Assembly: GCF_000225525.1 (NCBI RefSeq)
Contig: NZ_AGBF01000047.1
Location: 1 to 41,558 of the forward strand
DNA from: Streptomyces zinciresistens K42
Lineage (GTDB): Bacteria; Actinomycetota; Actinomycetes; Streptomycetales; Streptomycetaceae
DNA: 41,558 nt
Direction: 5' to 3'
A program made the translations under genes and the position numbers. Position 1 is the stretch's first letter; each line of letters begins with the position of its first letter. This document shows, piece after piece, positions 31,521 to 39,394 of the stretch. A model generated the notes under the pieces. It was not told the DNA's origin. It saw only the letters and a program-made list of their open reading frames with translations, and made no database searches.

Positions 31521-32963
31521 TCAGAGGATCGCGCCGGGCGCGTACCCCGCGGCCTGCGGGCGCTGCTTCACAAGCTCCTCGATCCGGCCCACCACGAGCG
31601 CGACCTGGTCGGCGGCGGCGCCCGTGAACGACAGCTTGTCGGCCATCAGCTCGTCCAGCCGGGCGCGGTCGAGCGGGATGCGCGGGTCGGCGGCCAGCTT
31701 GTCCAGCAGTTCGTTGCGCTCGGCGCCCCGCTCGCGCATCGCCAGCGCCGACGCCACGGCGTTCTCCTTGATGGCCTCGTGCGCGACCTCGCGGCCGACA
31801 CCCGCGCGCACCGCGCCCATCAGCACCTTGGTGGTGGCGAGGAACGGCAGGTAGCGGTCCAGCTCACGGGCCACGACCGCAGGGAAGGCGCCGAACTCGT
31901 CGAGCACCGTCAGGAACGTCTCCAGCAGGCCGTCCAGGGCGAAGAACGCGTCGGGCAGCGCGACCCGGCGCACCACCGAGCAGGACACGTCGCCCTCGTT
32001 CCACTGGTCGCCCGCCAGCTCACCGGTCATCGAGGCGTAGCCGCGCAGGACTACCATGAGGCCGTTCACGCGCTCGCAGGAGCGGGTGTTCATCTTGTGC
32101 GGCATCGCCGAGGAGCCGACCTGGCCCGGCTTGAAGCCCTCGGTCACCAGCTCGTGCCCGGCCATCAGCCGGATCGTCCTGGCCAGCGAGGACGGCGCCG
32201 CGGCGAGCTGCACCAGCGCGGTGACGACCTCGTAGTCGAGCGAGCGCGGGTAGACCTGGCCGACCGAGGTGAACGCCTGCGCGAAGCCGAGGTGGGCCGC
32301 GATCCGGTCCTCCAGGTCCGCCAGCTTCGCCGCGTCCCCGCCGAGCAGGTCCAGCATGTCCTGCGCGGTGCCGACCGGGCCCTTGATGCCGCGCAGCGGA
32401 TAGCGGCCCAGCAGCTCCTCGACGCGCCCGTACGCCACGAGGAGTTCGTCCGCGCCGGTCGCGAACCGCTTGCCCAGGGTCGTGGCCTGCGCGGCGACGT
32501 TGTGGGAGCGGCCGGCCATGACCAGCTCGCCGTACTCGCCGGCCAGCCTGGCGAGGCGGGCCAGTACGGCGACCGTACGGTCCCGCATCAGCTCCAGGGA
32601 GAGCCGGATCTGGAGCTGCTCCACGTTCTCGGTGAGGTCGCGGGAGGTCATGCCCTTGTGCACGTGCTCGTGCCCGGCGAGGTCGTTGAACTCCTCGATC
32701 CGCGCCTTCACATCGTGCCGGGTGACCTTCTCGCGCTCGGCGATCGAGGCGAGGTCGACGGTGTCGAGGACCCGCTCGTAGTCGGCGATCGCCGCGTCGG
32801 GCACCTCGATCCCGAGGTCCTTCTGGGCCCGCAGCACGGCGAGCCAGAGCTGCCGCTCCAGCCTCACCTTCTGCTCGGGCGACCAGAGCGTGGCGAGCTC
32901 GGTCGAGGCGTAGCGTCCGGCGAGGACGTTCGGGATGCGGGGCTTGGCGGGCGCAGAAGTCAC
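31521..32963 (-). CDS. purB: Adenylosuccinate lyase
   Basis: 480 residues. The fumarase/lyase-superfamily signature GSSAMPHKMNTRSCERV is intact, with the flexible-loop Ser in SSAMPHK, plus the conserved blocks TSRDLTENVEQLQIRL (reads HKGMTSRDLTENV), AGRSHNVAAQATTLGKRFA and KGPVGTAQDML. It splits SAICAR to AICAR and adenylosuccinate to AMP in purine synthesis, as a cytosolic tetramer. The GTG at 32963 (TSAPAKPRIPNVLAGRY) is chosen because family similarity begins there and upstream residues look non-coding. mug follows in the same direction. Confidence 0.95.
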   Translation of the reverse strand: MTSAPAKPRIPNVLAGRYASTELATLWSPEQKVRLERQLWLAVLRAQKDLGIEVPDAAIADYERVLDTVDLASIAEREKVTRHDVKARIEEFNDLAGHEHVHKGMTSRDLTENVEQLQIRLSLELMRDRTVAVLARLARLAGEYGELVMAGRSHNVAAQATTLGKRFATGADELLVAYGRVEELLGRYPLRGIKGPVGTAQDMLDLLGGDAAKLADLEDRIAAHLGFAQAFTSVGQVYPRSLDYEVVTALVQLAAAPSSLARTIRLMAGHELVTEGFKPGQVGSSAMPHKMNTRSCERVNGLMVVLRGYASMTGELAGDQWNEGDVSCSVVRRVALPDAFFALDGLLETFLTVLDEFGAFPAVVARELDRYLPFLATTKVLMGAVRAGVGREVAHEAIKENAVASALAMRERGAERNELLDKLAADPRIPLDRARLDELMADKLSFTGAAADQVALVVGRIEELVKQRPQAAGYAPGAIL

Positions 32964-33036
32964 GTGTCCAGATTCTACTGGCGATTCGTGCAGGCCGGCG
33001 CCCCGGTCCGGTTCGGCGGAACCTACGAGACGCACG

Positions 33037-33891
33037 TCACCTGTCGCGGCCCGCGCCGTCCCCGCCGCCGGCTAGGTGCGCCGGGCCGTCCGGGCGCAGC
33101 GGCACGTGCGGCTCGTACGGGAGCAGGGCGGGCCGTTTGGGCGCCAGCCCGTCCCCCGAGGAGCGTCCCGTCAGCCGCCGCGCCATCCACGGCAGCAGGT
33201 GCCGGTGGGCGAAGCGGGCGTCGGCCACCCGGCGGTTCACCCACCCGGGCGGCAGCGTGGCGGGCATCGGGGTGCGCCACTCGGTGTCCTCGGCGGGGTG
33301 CCCGAGGGCCTGCCACACCGCTTCGGCGACCCTGCGGTGCCCCTCGGCCGTCAGATGCAGCCGGTCCACGTCCCACATGCGCGGATCGGCGAGCGAGGGC
33401 GCCCCGTACAGGTCGACGACCACGGCGCCGTGCCGCTCGGCCAGCTCGCCGACGCAGGCGAACAGCTCCTCCATGCGCGGCCTGAACCGGTGCAGGACGG
33501 GCCCCTGCCGGCCCGGACTGCGCATCAGCACCAGCCGCCGGCACGCCGGCGCCAGCCTCTCCACGGCCTCCTCCATCAGGCCGCGCACCCGCCCCATGTC
33601 GCACGCGGGCCGCAGGGTGTCGTTCAGCCCGCCGACGAGCGTGATGACGTCGGCGCCCATCGCGGCCGCGGCGTCGACCTGCTCGTCGACGATCTGCCCG
33701 ATCAGCTTCCCGCGCACGGCGAGGTTGGCGTACCGGAAACCGGGGGTACGGGCCGCCATCCGGCCGGCGAGGAGGTCCGCCCAGCCCCGGTAGGAGCCGT
33801 CGGGCAGCAGGTCCGACATGCCCTCGGTGAACGAGTCGCCGACCGCGACCAGGCTGCTGTAGGTGGGGTTCGTCTGCATGGCGTCGCACAT
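33037..33891 (-). CDS. SGNH/GDSL-family hydrolase
   Basis: 284 residues. Block I VAVGDSFTEG carries the nucleophilic Ser. Gly in block II (NLAVRGK), Asn in block III (LVGGLNDTLRP) and Asp-x-x-His in block V (WDVDRLHLTAEGH) are all present, giving a complete GDSL esterase/lipase site. No signal peptide, so it is probably cytoplasmic. The C-terminus is Pro/Gly-rich and likely disordered. The ATG at 33891 follows GGAG; a second ATG 12 bp on is equally possible. The substrate cannot be read. Confidence 0.9.
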   Translation of the reverse strand: MCDAMQTNPTYSSLVAVGDSFTEGMSDLLPDGSYRGWADLLAGRMAARTPGFRYANLAVRGKLIGQIVDEQVDAAAAMGADVITLVGGLNDTLRPACDMGRVRGLMEEAVERLAPACRRLVLMRSPGRQGPVLHRFRPRMEELFACVGELAERHGAVVVDLYGAPSLADPRMWDVDRLHLTAEGHRRVAEAVWQALGHPAEDTEWRTPMPATLPPGWVNRRVADARFAHRHLLPWMARRLTGRSSGDGLAPKRPALLPYEPHVPLRPDGPAHLAGGGDGAGRDR

Positions 33892-33950
33892 GGTAACCCG
33901 GGCTCCATACCCGCCGGTCGGTCGGGCCCGGGGCACCGGTGCGCGGCCGC

Positions 33951-34964
33951 TCAGGCCCGCTGGCCGAACAGCACCCGCAGGACGTCCTCCATGGTCACGA
34001 GCCCGGCCAGCCGCCCGTCGGCGCCCTGGACGGCCGCCAGATGGGTGCGGCTGCCGCGCATCGCCGTCAGGACGTCGTCCAGCGGCGTGGCCTCCCGCAC
34101 CCGGGCGACGGGCCGGATCTCCGTCACCGGGAACGGCACGTCCCTCGGAGAGGCGTCCAGCGCGTCCTTCACATGCAGATAGCCCACGATGTGCCGGCCC
34201 TCGTCGACGACCGGGAAGCGCGAGAAACCGGACTCGGCGGACAGCCGCTCCAGCTCCTCCGGCGTCACGCCCACGCGCGTGTAGACGACGCCCTCCAGCG
34301 GCAGGACCACGTCCCGCACGGGCCGGCGCCCCAGTTCCAGGGCGTCGTTGAGGCGCTCCCGGGCCCGGTCGTCGATCAGCCCGGCCTCGCCGGAGTCGTG
34401 CACCAGCCGGGCCAGCTCGGCGTCCGAGAAGGTCGCCGTGACCTCGTCCTTGGTCTCGACCCGCAGCAGTTTCAGGAGCGTGTTCGCGAAGGCGTTGATC
34501 GTGAAGATCACCGGCCGCAGCGCGCGGGACAGGGTCACCAGCGGGGGGCCGAGGACCAGGGCGGTGCGCACCGGCTCGGCCAGCGCGATGTTCTTCGGCA
34601 CCATCTCACCCAGCAGCATGTGCAGATACGTCGCGAGGGACAGCGCCAGCGCGAACGAGATCACGCTCCCGGCGCCGCTCGGCACGCCCGCCGCGTGGAA
34701 CAGCGGCTCCAGCAGGTGCTCGATGGCCGGTTCCGCGACGACGCCCAGCACCAGGGTGCACAGCGTGATGCCGAGCTGCGCGGCCGCCATCAGCGCGGAC
34801 ACGTGCTGAAGGCCCCACAGCACGCTCTTGGCGCGCCGGTCGCCGGCTTCGGCGTGGGGTTCGATCTGCGAGCGGCGCACCGAGATCAGCGCGAACTCGG
34901 CGCCGACGAAGAAGGCGTTGACGACGAGCGTCAGAAAGGCGATGAACAGCTGGACGGCGGTCAT
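33951..34964 (-). CDS. CNNM/CBS-domain membrane protein (hemolysin C family), short form
   Basis: 337 residues. A DUF21/CNNM transmembrane domain (MTAVQLFIAFLTLVVNAFFVGAEFALISVRRSQ..., AQLGITLCTLVLGVVAEPAIEHLL, SLATYLHMLLGEMVPKNIALA) is followed by a CBS pair (RPVRDVVLPLEGVVYTRV... FSRFPVVDEGRHIVGYLHVKDAL; ...GRLAGLVTMEDVLRVLFG). It ends just after the CBS pair, without the CorC_HlyC domain. Relatives act as Mg or Co transporters or exporters. It overlaps the preceding gene by 4 bp (ATGA) and forms a pair with it. Confidence 0.92.
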   Translation of the reverse strand: MTAVQLFIAFLTLVVNAFFVGAEFALISVRRSQIEPHAEAGDRRAKSVLWGLQHVSALMAAAQLGITLCTLVLGVVAEPAIEHLLEPLFHAAGVPSGAGSVISFALALSLATYLHMLLGEMVPKNIALAEPVRTALVLGPPLVTLSRALRPVIFTINAFANTLLKLLRVETKDEVTATFSDAELARLVHDSGEAGLIDDRARERLNDALELGRRPVRDVVLPLEGVVYTRVGVTPEELERLSAESGFSRFPVVDEGRHIVGYLHVKDALDASPRDVPFPVTEIRPVARVREATPLDDVLTAMRGSRTHLAAVQGADGRLAGLVTMEDVLRVLFGQRA

Positions 34965-36316
34965 CGTCCGTCCTCCTTCTCGTGGTCCAGGGTCCCGTCC
35001 TCGGCGGTGTCGTCCGTGCGCGCGTGCAGCAGCACCCGCGCGGCCCGGCGGCCCGTGGCGTCCACCACGTCGAGCCGCCAGCCGGCCACCTCGACCCGGT
35101 CGCCGACCTCCGGGATGCGCCCCAGCTCGGCCGCGACGAGGCCGGCCAGGGTCTCGTACGGCCCCTCCGGCGCCCGCAGGCCCACCCGGGCGAGCTGGTC
35201 CGTCCGGGCGGAGCCGTCGGCCGAGAACAGTGTGCGGCCCTCGTCGTCGCTGCCCGCGGGCGCGATGTCGGGCGTCTCGTGCGGGTCGTGCTCGTCGCGG
35301 ACCTCGCCGACGACCTCCTCGACGATGTCCTCCAGCGTGGCCACGCCGGCCGTGCCGCCGTACTCGTCGATGACGACGGCCATGGTGCGCTTGCCGGACA
35401 GCCGGTCCAGCAGGCGGTCGACGGTGAGCGTCTCGGGCACCAGCAGCGGCTCGCGCATCAGCTCGGCCACCGAGACCCGGGGCCGGCGCTCGGCGGGCAC
35501 CGCCAGGACGTCCTTGATGTGGGCGGTGCCCACCACCGAGTCCAGGCTGCCGCGGTACACGGGGAACCGGGAGAGGCCGGTGGCCCGGGTCGCGTTCGCC
35601 ACGTCCTCGCAGGTCGCCTGGGCCTCCAGGGCGACGACCTGGACCCGCGGCGTCATGACGTTCTCCGCGGTCAGGTCGGCCAGGTTCAGGGTGCGCACGA
35701 ACAGCTCGGCGGTGTCCGCCTCCAGCGCGCCCTCCCGGGCGGAGTGCCGGGCCAGGGCGGCCAGCTCCTGCGGCCCGCGCGCGGCGGCCAGTTCCTCGGT
35801 CGGCTCGAAGCCGAGGCGTCGCACGATGCGGTTCGCCGCGCTGTTCAGATGGCCGATGAGCGGCCGGAAGACGGCGCTGAACCAGCGCTGCGCGTTGCCC
35901 ACCCGCTTGGCCACGGCCAGGGGCGCGGAGATCGCCCAGTTCTTGGGCACCAGCTCGCCGACGACCATCAGGAAGACGGTCGACATGGCCGTACCGATCA
36001 CCAGCCCGACCGTGCTCGCCGCGGAGCCGGAGATGCCGAGCGACCGCAGCGGGCCCGCCAGCATCTTGGCGATCGAGGGCTCGGCGAGCATGCCGACGAC
36101 CAGGTTGGTCACGGTGATGCCCAGCTGCGCGCCGGAGAGCTGGAACGTCAGATTGCGTACGGCCTTCATGGCACCGGAGGCGCCGCGCTCGCCGCGCTCC
36201 ACCGCCCGCTCCAGCTCGCCGCGTTCGACGGTGGTGAGCGAGAACTCCGCGGCGACGAAGACACCGCAGGTGAACGACAGCAGGATCGCGAGCAGCAGGA
36301 GGAGCACTTCGGTCAT
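34961..36316 (-). CDS. CNNM/CBS-domain membrane protein with CorC_HlyC domain
   Basis: 451 residues. The CNNM transmembrane domain (LLLLLAILLSFTCGVFVAAEFSL, QLGITVTNLVVGMLAEPSIAKML, VGELVPKNWAISAPL) is followed by a CBS pair (AENVMTPRVQVVAL, FSRFPVYRGSLDSVVGTAHIKDVLAV; KRTMAVVIDEYGGTAGVATLEDIVEEVVGEVRDEHD) and a CorC_HlyC transporter-associated domain (LARVGLRAPEGPYETLAGLVAAELGRIPEVGDRVEVAGWRL). It is the first gene of the pair. Paired paralogues may form a heterodimer. Confidence 0.93.
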   Translation of the reverse strand: MTEVLLLLLAILLSFTCGVFVAAEFSLTTVERGELERAVERGERGASGAMKAVRNLTFQLSGAQLGITVTNLVVGMLAEPSIAKMLAGPLRSLGISGSAASTVGLVIGTAMSTVFLMVVGELVPKNWAISAPLAVAKRVGNAQRWFSAVFRPLIGHLNSAANRIVRRLGFEPTEELAAARGPQELAALARHSAREGALEADTAELFVRTLNLADLTAENVMTPRVQVVALEAQATCEDVANATRATGLSRFPVYRGSLDSVVGTAHIKDVLAVPAERRPRVSVAELMREPLLVPETLTVDRLLDRLSGKRTMAVVIDEYGGTAGVATLEDIVEEVVGEVRDEHDPHETPDIAPAGSDDEGRTLFSADGSARTDQLARVGLRAPEGPYETLAGLVAAELGRIPEVGDRVEVAGWRLDVVDATGRRAARVLLHARTDDTAEDGTLDHEKEDGR

Positions 36317-36421
36317 CGGGTCACCTCCGTCCCATGGTCGGGCAGGGCGGGGAGGTTCGCGCGATGTCTTGGACTGGGAGGCTCGCCCATGGGCGGACGC
36401 TCACACCTTTCACTGGAGGAC

Positions 36422-36460
36422 CGAAGTCGCGGGGTTTCGAAGTCACGGGAGTACCGAAGT
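36422..36460. repeat. Three CGAAGT-containing imperfect tandem repeats
   Basis: CGAAGT occurs at 36422, 36438 and 36455, i.e. spaced 16 and 17 bp, in units like CCGAAGTCGCGGGGTTT. They lie in the 176-bp gap upstream of the CNNM pair on its strand. They could be operator half-sites or simple duplications. Confidence 0.5.
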
Positions 36461-36492
36461 GGTCGGTCAATCGTAAAGGATCGGCAAAGCGG

Positions 36493-36918
36493 TCAGTCGG
36501 TGAGGTATTTCACCCACCGCCGCCAGTGGTCCTCAGGCGTGTACCCCGCCGCGCGCCAGGCATGATGCGCGTCCGTGTTGCGTTCCAGCACCATCGCGTC
36601 GCCCCGGCGCCCGCCGAGCGCCGCGAACCGGGCCTCCGCGGCGGCCAGCAGCGCCGAGCCGACGCCCCGGCGCCGCCACCCCGGGTGCACGGCCAGCCGG
36701 TACAGATGGCAGCGCCAGCCGTCGAAGCCCGCGATCACCGTGCCGACCGCCTCCCCGTCCAGCTCCGCCAGCAGCAGCGCTCCGGGGTCGCGCGCGACCA
36801 GGCGCTCCACGCCGTCGCGGTCGTCCGTGATGCTGGTGCCCTCGGCGGACACCTTCCAGAAGGCCAGTACGGCGTCCAGATCGTCGGTGGTCGCGGGGCG
36901 TACGCGCAGCTCGTCCAT
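36493..36918 (-). CDS. GNAT-family N-acetyltransferase
   Basis: 141 residues: MDELRVRPATTDDLDAVLAFW at the start, VAGDGEAVGTVIAGFDGWRCHLYRLAVHP-type core (reads LDGEAVGTVIAGFDGWRCHLYRLAVHPGWRRRGVGSALLAAAE), with WRRRGVGSALL as the acetyl-CoA pyrophosphate-binding loop, and ERNTDAHHAWRAAGYTPE near the end. It is a single-domain acetyltransferase acting in the cytosol. Its acceptor cannot be predicted. Standalone gene. Confidence 0.92.
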   Translation of the reverse strand: MDELRVRPATTDDLDAVLAFWKVSAEGTSITDDRDGVERLVARDPGALLLAELDGEAVGTVIAGFDGWRCHLYRLAVHPGWRRRGVGSALLAAAEARFAALGGRRGDAMVLERNTDAHHAWRAAGYTPEDHWRRWVKYLTD

Positions 36919-37195
36919 GGCGCGATCCCACCACGGGGCGCCGCGGTGGATGCGGAATTCCGCGATGCGGACGGTACGGGGCGGTCGGCGGCCGTGCCGC
37001 GGTCGCCGGGCCGGGGCGACCGCGCGGCGGCCCGGGGGAGGGGTTCCGGGCGGGCCGCGGGGATCGGAGGCCGCGCGGGCGTCGCCCTGAGTACCGGATC
37101 AGTCCCCGGTGGGCGAACCCTCCGCGGGCGTCTCCCGCGGCGCGGACCAGGCGTCGTCGGCGGACGGCGCGCGGCTCCTGTCGAACCGTTCCATC
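36919..37195. other. Non-coding gap before the collapsed ABC ATPase
   Basis: 277 bp, very rich in G on this strand in the middle (GCGGCGGCCCGGGGGAGGGG). No gene is recognised. It includes the GNAT promoter region on the minus strand and the decayed end of the ABC pseudogene. Confidence 0.4.
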
Positions 37196-37528
37196 CCTCA
37201 GGACGGCATCGGCGGCCGGCCGCTCCACGGTGTCGGCGATCCGCCCGTCGATCAGGAAGAGCACCAGGTCGGAGTGGGCGGCGGCGCCCGGGTCGTGGGC
37301 CGCCAAGGCGACGGTCCTGCCCGCCGCGCAGTGCACGAGGGGGGACTTGCCGGAGTCCGACGGTCCCATGACGGCCGTGAAGCGGCCCCGCGCGCTCTCC
37401 ATGTCCACCGCGTCGAGTGCCAGGACGGCCGTCTCGCCCGCGCGGTACGCCTTGGTCAGTCCCCGGGCGGGGACCGCGATGGGGTCGGCGGCCCCGGGGC
37501 CGGGGTGGAGCGGGCAGATGCTGTCGAC
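37196..37528 (-). pseudogene. ABC transporter ATPase with internal deletion
   Basis: The minus strand keeps a normal ABC ATPase start (AVPARGLTKAYRAGETAVLALDAVDMESARGRFTAVMGPSDSGKSPLVHCAAG) with Walker A GPSDSGKSP, where both Gly to Asp and Thr to Pro are damaging changes. It then jumps straight to the H-loop and end of such proteins (VALAAHDPGAAAHSDLVLFLIDGRIADTVERPAADAVL). About 100 residues containing Q-loop, ABC signature and Walker B are missing. Order and frame are otherwise preserved, so this is an in-frame deletion in a gene of the MacB/LolD-like type. No permease gene remains beside it. Confidence 0.82.
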
Positions 37529-37689
37529 AAGGCCGCCTCCTCGCGGACGTCGGATCGCTCGAAACGGCCGAGCGTGGTGTGACGCACCGCACACCGCTTA
37601 CCCCCCGGAGGTCCCGGACGGTTCTCCGTCCCAGGCCGGGCCCCGAGAAGGGCGGCGAGGGGCACGTGCCGAGTCGCCGTGCGCACCCC

Positions 37690-37719
37690 TTGCCGGTGCT
37701 AGCACTGTCGCGCTAGCGT
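37690..37719 (+). promoter_or_regulatory. Leaderless promoter with twin GCTAGC dyads before the antitoxin gene
   Basis: TTGCCG (37690-37695), 18-bp spacer, TAGCGT (37714-37719); transcription would start at or very near the ATG at 37726, giving a leaderless mRNA. The palindrome GTGCTAGCAC (37696-37705) and CGCTAGCG (37711-37718) lie in the spacer and over the -10 box, centres 14 bp apart, as expected for a ribbon-helix-helix operator with autorepression. Confidence 0.7.
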
Positions 37720-37725
37720 CGGGGT

Positions 37726-37965
37726 ATGGCGAAGACCCAGTTGAACGTGCGAGTGGACGAGGGCACGGCCCGCGCCGCCCGCGAACGCGCCGGAGCCCGG
37801 GGGATGAGCGTCAACCGCTACATCGAGGAACTGGTCAGACAGGACACCGGCGAGGTCGGCCACACCTTCGTCGAGGCCGCGGCCGACTTCATGAAGCAGT
37901 ACGAGGCGGTGTTCGCCGAGGAGTTCGGCGGCGACCGCGAGGACACGAGCGAAGGTCGCCACTGA
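37726..37965 (+). CDS. Ribbon-helix-helix antitoxin
   Basis: 79 residues. TQLNVRVDEGTARAARERAGARGMSVNRYIEELVRQ (about residues 4-39) is an Arc/HicB-type ribbon-helix-helix DNA-binding domain. The C-terminal EVGHTFVEAAADFMKQYEAVFAEEFGG is acidic and helical, likely wrapping the toxin. It is 4 bp upstream of a Fic/Doc-like toxin gene and should repress the operon through the GCTAGC sites. There is no Shine-Dalgarno sequence, in line with a leaderless transcript. Confidence 0.87.
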   Translation: MAKTQLNVRVDEGTARAARERAGARGMSVNRYIEELVRQDTGEVGHTFVEAAADFMKQYEAVFAEEFGGDREDTSEGRH

Positions 37966-37969
37966 TCCG

Positions 37970-38344
37970 TTGAGCCGGCTGAACATCGACCTCGCCTGGC
38001 TGCTCATGCTCGCCGAGAAGCGGACGCCGGGGGACCCCCGGGTCACCGACTGGGGAGCCCTCGTCGCCGCGGTCGCACGGCATGAGGCCGAGATATTCGA
38101 CGTCCCCGTGTACGACACCCCGCACACCCGGGCCGCCGCCCTGCTCCAACTGCTGATCCACGTCCCCGCGCTGGAGCGCTCCAACGCCCTGTTCGCCTCC
38201 GCCGTCGCCTACGCCTGCCTCGTCGCCGGCGGCCTGAAGGTGGTCACCTCGCCGGAGCGGGTGCGCGACCTGGCACGGCTGGTGAAGTCGGGCGACGCGT
38301 CCGTGCAGGACATCGCCGGCGAACTGCGCCAGTGGACGCTGTGA
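37970..38344 (+). CDS. Fic/Doc-family-like toxin with altered motif
   Basis: 124 residues with a TTG start 4 bp after the antitoxin stop. The order of elements (LNIDLAWLLMLAEKR, GALVAAVARHEAEIF, AAALLQLLIHVPALERSNALFASAVAYACLVAGGLKV) recalls Doc-type toxins, normally HxFxDANKR. Here the motif is HVPALERSN with His and Asn but without the Asp/Asn-Ala-Asn-Lys-Arg core. Streptomyces annotations I remember call this the toxin component of a fic-family pair. With the core changed, it may modify targets differently or be a decoy. Membership is moderately sure; toxicity is not. Confidence 0.75.
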   Translation: MSRLNIDLAWLLMLAEKRTPGDPRVTDWGALVAAVARHEAEIFDVPVYDTPHTRAAALLQLLIHVPALERSNALFASAVAYACLVAGGLKVVTSPERVRDLARLVKSGDASVQDIAGELRQWTL

Positions 38345-38347
38345 GGA

Positions 38348-38383
38348 GCGGGCGGCGGCGGTGACGAGCGGTCAGCCGCCCGC
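38348..38383. terminator. Hairpin between the toxin and methyltransferase genes
   Basis: GCGGGCGGC (38348-38356) pairs exactly with GCCGCCCGC (38375-38383), spanning the gap between the convergent stops at 38344 and 38372. It can act in both directions. Confidence 0.6.
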
Positions 38384-39058
38384 GGCGGGCCGCCACGCCG
38401 TACCCAGCGAGCAGTACGACGACGGCAGCACGGGCCCGTTCTCGGGCATCATCACCCGCCGGTGGGGGCCGAGTTCGAAGCCGGCCGCCCGCAGTGCCCC
38501 GACCGGGTCGCGCGAGACATGGCAGCCGCCGCTGATCAGCGGCCACACCGTACGGTCGAGTGCGCGCTGGGTCAGCAGCATCGCGCGCCCGCCGCCCCGG
38601 CCGTGCTCGAAGTACCGTACGACGCCGCCGGGCCGCAGCACCCGGCGCACCTCGCCGAGGGCCCGCGGTACGTCCCGCACACTGCACAGGACGAGGGAGA
38701 GCACGACCGCGTCGAAGCGCTCGCTCTTGACGGGCAGTGCCTCCGCCGTGCCCGGCGCGACGTCCACCGGAACCGCCGCGCGCAGCGCCGAGTCGACCGC
38801 CAACTTCCGCAGCAGGCGCTCCGGTTCGACGGCGACGACCTCGGAGACGGTACGCGGGTAGTGCGCGAAGTTCAGGCCGTTGCCCGCGCCGATCTCGATC
38901 ACCCGGCCGGACAGCCCGGCCAGCAGTCGTGCGCGCAGGTCGCCCATGCCCATCCGGGTCTCCGCGCTCACGCTCATCCGGGCGTAGCAGCGGGCGAACA
39001 GGGGATGGTGCACGGCGTCCGGCGACGCCTTGCCGGAGCCGGCGGACCGCAGGGCCAT
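38372..39058 (-). CDS. Class I SAM-dependent methyltransferase (UbiE-like)
   Basis: 228 residues. Motif I is VIEIGAGNGLNFAHYP, acidic motif II is VVAVEPERLL, motif post-II is EALPVKSERFDAVVLSLVLCSVRD and motif III is LRPGGVVRYFEHG, in order as in ubiquinone/menaquinone-type methyltransferases. The N-terminal PLFARCYARMS is the usual pre-domain helix. It methylates a small molecule whose nature cannot be told. Convergent with the toxin-antitoxin pair. Confidence 0.9.
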   Translation of the reverse strand: MALRSAGSGKASPDAVHHPLFARCYARMSVSAETRMGMGDLRARLLAGLSGRVIEIGAGNGLNFAHYPRTVSEVVAVEPERLLRKLAVDSALRAAVPVDVAPGTAEALPVKSERFDAVVLSLVLCSVRDVPRALGEVRRVLRPGGVVRYFEHGRGGGRAMLLTQRALDRTVWPLISGGCHVSRDPVGALRAAGFELGPHRRVMMPENGPVLPSSYCSLGTAWRPAAGG

Positions 39059-39394
39059 GGGAACCTCCCGGGCAGGTCGGGTCTCCCTCCGATTCTCCCC
39101 CGTACCGGCCCCGCCGCACCCCCGCCGTGGCGGGGGCGGGTGCGCCGCCCGGAGGTGCGACCCCGGGCGGGGCGGCGGCTCGCGGGGTGCCGGGCGGTGG
39201 ACGGACGGTGGGTTCCCCTGAGCCGCCCGTTCCGGCCACCGGCCCCTGGAACGCGGGCCCGGTGGCCGGCCGGAAGCCCGCCCGCCGAAGGGCGCCGGCC
39301 CGTGCGGGGTCCGTCGGCGGAGCCGGCCGCGCCAGGTCCTTCTGCCGGGTCGGCCGCGAGGGACGCGCCTCCACCCGCCCGTACGTCCCCGGGC
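39059..39394. other. Non-coding gap between the methyltransferase and bioD
   Basis: 336 bp in which I see no gene. The left part holds the methyltransferase promoter. The right half has strong GC hairpins, the clearest at 39232-39269, that would end the bio transcript. Confidence 0.5.
39232..39269 (-). terminator. Hairpin downstream of the bio operon
   Basis: CCGGCCACCGG (39232-39242) pairs perfectly with CCGGTGGCCGG (39259-39269); a few more pairs form inside with a 1-nt bulge. It lies about 125 bp past the bioD stop on the minus strand. Confidence 0.6.

Noticed and set aside
31410..33485. 691-codon open frame on the plus strand
   Set aside because: Antisense to purB and the SGNH gene, both with clear catalytic motifs.
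33939..36476. 845-codon open frame on the plus strand
   Set aside because: Antisense to the two CNNM/CBS genes, which have intact transmembrane and CBS domains.
37109..37582. Plus-strand open frame of 157 codons
   Set aside because: Shadow of the collapsed ABC ATPase, whose Walker A and H-loop are on the minus strand.
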